Assembly (NCBI GenBank): GCA_016930995.1
Contig: JAFGFQ010000061.1
Span: 1-6,680, forward strand
Reading direction: 5' to 3'
Length of the DNA: 6,680 bases
Source: Thermoplasmatota archaeon
GTDB taxonomy: Archaea; Thermoplasmatota; E2; DHVEG-1
Below are positions 5,553 through 6,680 of the stretch, one piece after another. The stretch's first letter is position 1, and each line of letters begins with the position of its first letter. The position numbers were made by a program, and so were the translations under genes. The notes beneath the pieces are model-generated. The model ran no database searches, was not told the DNA's origin, and saw only the letters and a list, made by a program, of their open reading frames with translations.

Positions 5553-6680
5553 TTACTGCGGTTTCATTTCTTGACCGTCTTTACCATCAGTGACATCTCG
5601 AGAGAGACTTAAGGTCCCGATAATCCTGCCCGTAGAATCATACCGAGGGACCTTTGTCACAGAAATCCACCGCTCATTTCCTGCTGCATCCCTGATTTTC
5701 TCAAAGGAATTCACAATTGAGCCCCCCGTCTGGAGAATCTGATTATCCTGTTCATAGGCTTTTTGTGCTAAATCTTGTGGCATAAAATCAAAATCGCTCT
5801 TTCCTATCATTCTTTCAGGCGAGACCATGAAAGAGTTCGCCAGCTGTTTATTGACAAGGATGAACCGATTCTGTGTGTCTTTGAAAGAGACGCATTCAGG
5901 GACATTATCCATTAGTGTCTGCAATAATCCCTGGTTTCGTATAAGCTCTTCTTCGGTATGCTTCCATAAGCTAACATCTCGAGAAAATCCAATTGTTCCA
6001 ACAATCGTTCCTTCCTCGTTGTAGCGAGGGATCTTTGTTAGCAACATCCAGCGCTCAGCGCCAGGATCAACACCGATGCATTCTAATCTGTTTATAATCG
6101 CCTGTCCTGATCGCATGATAGCGTTTTCGTCATCGACATTGCGTTGTGCGTGCTCTGCAGGACTAAAATCAAATTCAGTTTTTCCTACCATCTCTTCTGG
6201 ATCAACATGAAACTCTGCTGCCATTGCCTTATTCACCATGATAAATCGATGCTGTTCATCCTTAATATATACCAAATCTGATATATTATCCATCAAAGTA
6301 TGCAATAATTCATGCTCTTGCGAACGTTTTTGTTCCGACTCAGTTCTAGCGGTGATATCGCGGACAATTAATACAAAATTATCAACCTCATTATCTTTTT
6401 TCACAAGGAAAAACGAGCTTATTTCGACCTCAAGGACTTTGCCTTGACGATTTTTTATTTCTGTGGTGTAACTTCCTGCGATTTTTTCTGAAAGGAGTTG
6501 TTCAAATTGCTGAATCACAATAGGGAGGGACCGTGCGGTGAGTAAATCCATGTTAAAAAGATTTTTATTAAGAACTGTTGATTTCATCACATCCAGAATC
6601 TCACACATCCTGGTGTTAATATCAAGGATATCACCATGAGCATCGAGAACAAATATACCATCAGTGGTATATTCAAACAG
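5553..6680 (-). CDS. PAS-repeat sensory protein, C-terminal part (cut by window edge)
   Basis: The frame is open to the last base of the window, so the gene starts beyond 6680. The methionine at 6608 lies inside a PAS domain (LFEYTTDGIFVLDAHGDILD precedes it) and is not the start. Of 375 visible residues, PAS 1 covers about 1-112 (with its PAC part ending FVLIVRDIT), PAS 2 about 125-237 (5970-6308) and PAS 3 about 252-364 (5589-5927). PAS 2 and 3 align without gaps over 113 residues with about 49% identity by hand count, including LMDN, KD, RFI, VNK, GK, FDF, ERW, TK, PRY and SRDV, so they are a recent-looking duplication. No histidine-kinase, GGDEF or other output domain follows PAS 3; only an 11-residue tail remains. 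Any output or receiver domain must be N-terminal. The ligand is not predictable. Such PAS-only ends are common in Methanomicrobia. Confidence 0.88.
   Translation of the reverse strand: MFEYTTDGIFVLDAHGDILDINTRMCEILDVMKSTVLNKNLFNMDLLTARSLPIVIQQFEQLLSEKIAGSYTTEIKNRQGKVLEVEISSFFLVKKDNEVDNFVLIVRDITARTESEQKRSQEHELLHTLMDNISDLVYIKDEQHRFIMVNKAMAAEFHVDPEEMVGKTEFDFSPAEHAQRNVDDENAIMRSGQAIINRLECIGVDPGAERWMLLTKIPRYNEEGTIVGTIGFSRDVSLWKHTEEELIRNQGLLQTLMDNVPECVSFKDTQNRFILVNKQLANSFMVSPERMIGKSDFDFMPQDLAQKAYEQDNQILQTGGSIVNSFEKIRDAAGNERWISVTKVPRYDSTGRIIGTLSLSRDVTDGKDGQEMKPQ

Noticed and set aside
5827..6447. Two similar + strand open frames sharing LSI-VCNN
   Set aside because: Their similarity is only the antisense image of the duplicated LLxTLMDN motif in PAS 2 and PAS 3.

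Overview
The window looks archaeal and most resembles a methanogen of the Methanomicrobia type. That placement is inferred from style, not from a marker gene. The supporting signs are archaeal TATA boxes (TTTATATA and TTTATTTA types) about 25 bases before the expected transcript starts, oligo-T terminators, strong AGGAGGTG ribosome-binding sites, two-subunit isopropylmalate-dehydratase-type enzymes, and a PAS-repeat protein with no output domain after its last PAS domain.

Left half, + strand (about 120-3785): a compact three-gene operon made only of aconitase-superfamily hydro-lyases. The first gene (211-2016) encodes a single-chain enzyme with the large catalytic domain fused to the small swivel domain. 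It is followed after 6 bases by a separate large subunit (2023-3285, LeuC/homoaconitase type), then by its small subunit (3288-3779, LeuD type). The ribosome-binding sites of genes 2 and 3 lie on the ends of the preceding genes, so all three are probably made from one message. Genes 2 and 3 should form one [4Fe-4S] isomerase for a 2-hydroxy-acid intermediate such as isopropylmalate, methylmalate or homocitrate. The fused enzyme keeps its cluster cysteines but differs at several active-site positions, so it may act on another substrate. A TATA box and a perfect 7+7 dyad precede the operon.

Middle, - strand (3792-5191): a 65-codon basic small ORF, convergent with the operon, has its own TATA box, a dyad at the expected start site and a hairpin/oligo-T terminator. 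Behind it lies an exported alpha/beta hydrolase (4133-5143) with signal peptide, GHSLGG elbow, promoter and T-rich terminator.

Bases 5210-5552 contain no convincing gene. They hold a G-rich island with a strong Shine-Dalgarno match and a 16-codon ORF, a 14-base palindrome, a short AT hexamer array and a hairpin.

Right end, - strand (5553-6680): the C-terminal part of a PAS-repeat signalling protein that runs off the window. It shows three PAS domains, the last two being a clear internal duplication, and ends without a kinase or other output domain. I see no mobile element, CRISPR array, tRNA or rRNA, and no defence-type system. The most unusual item is the fused, active-site-divergent hydro-lyase beside a normal two-subunit relative.
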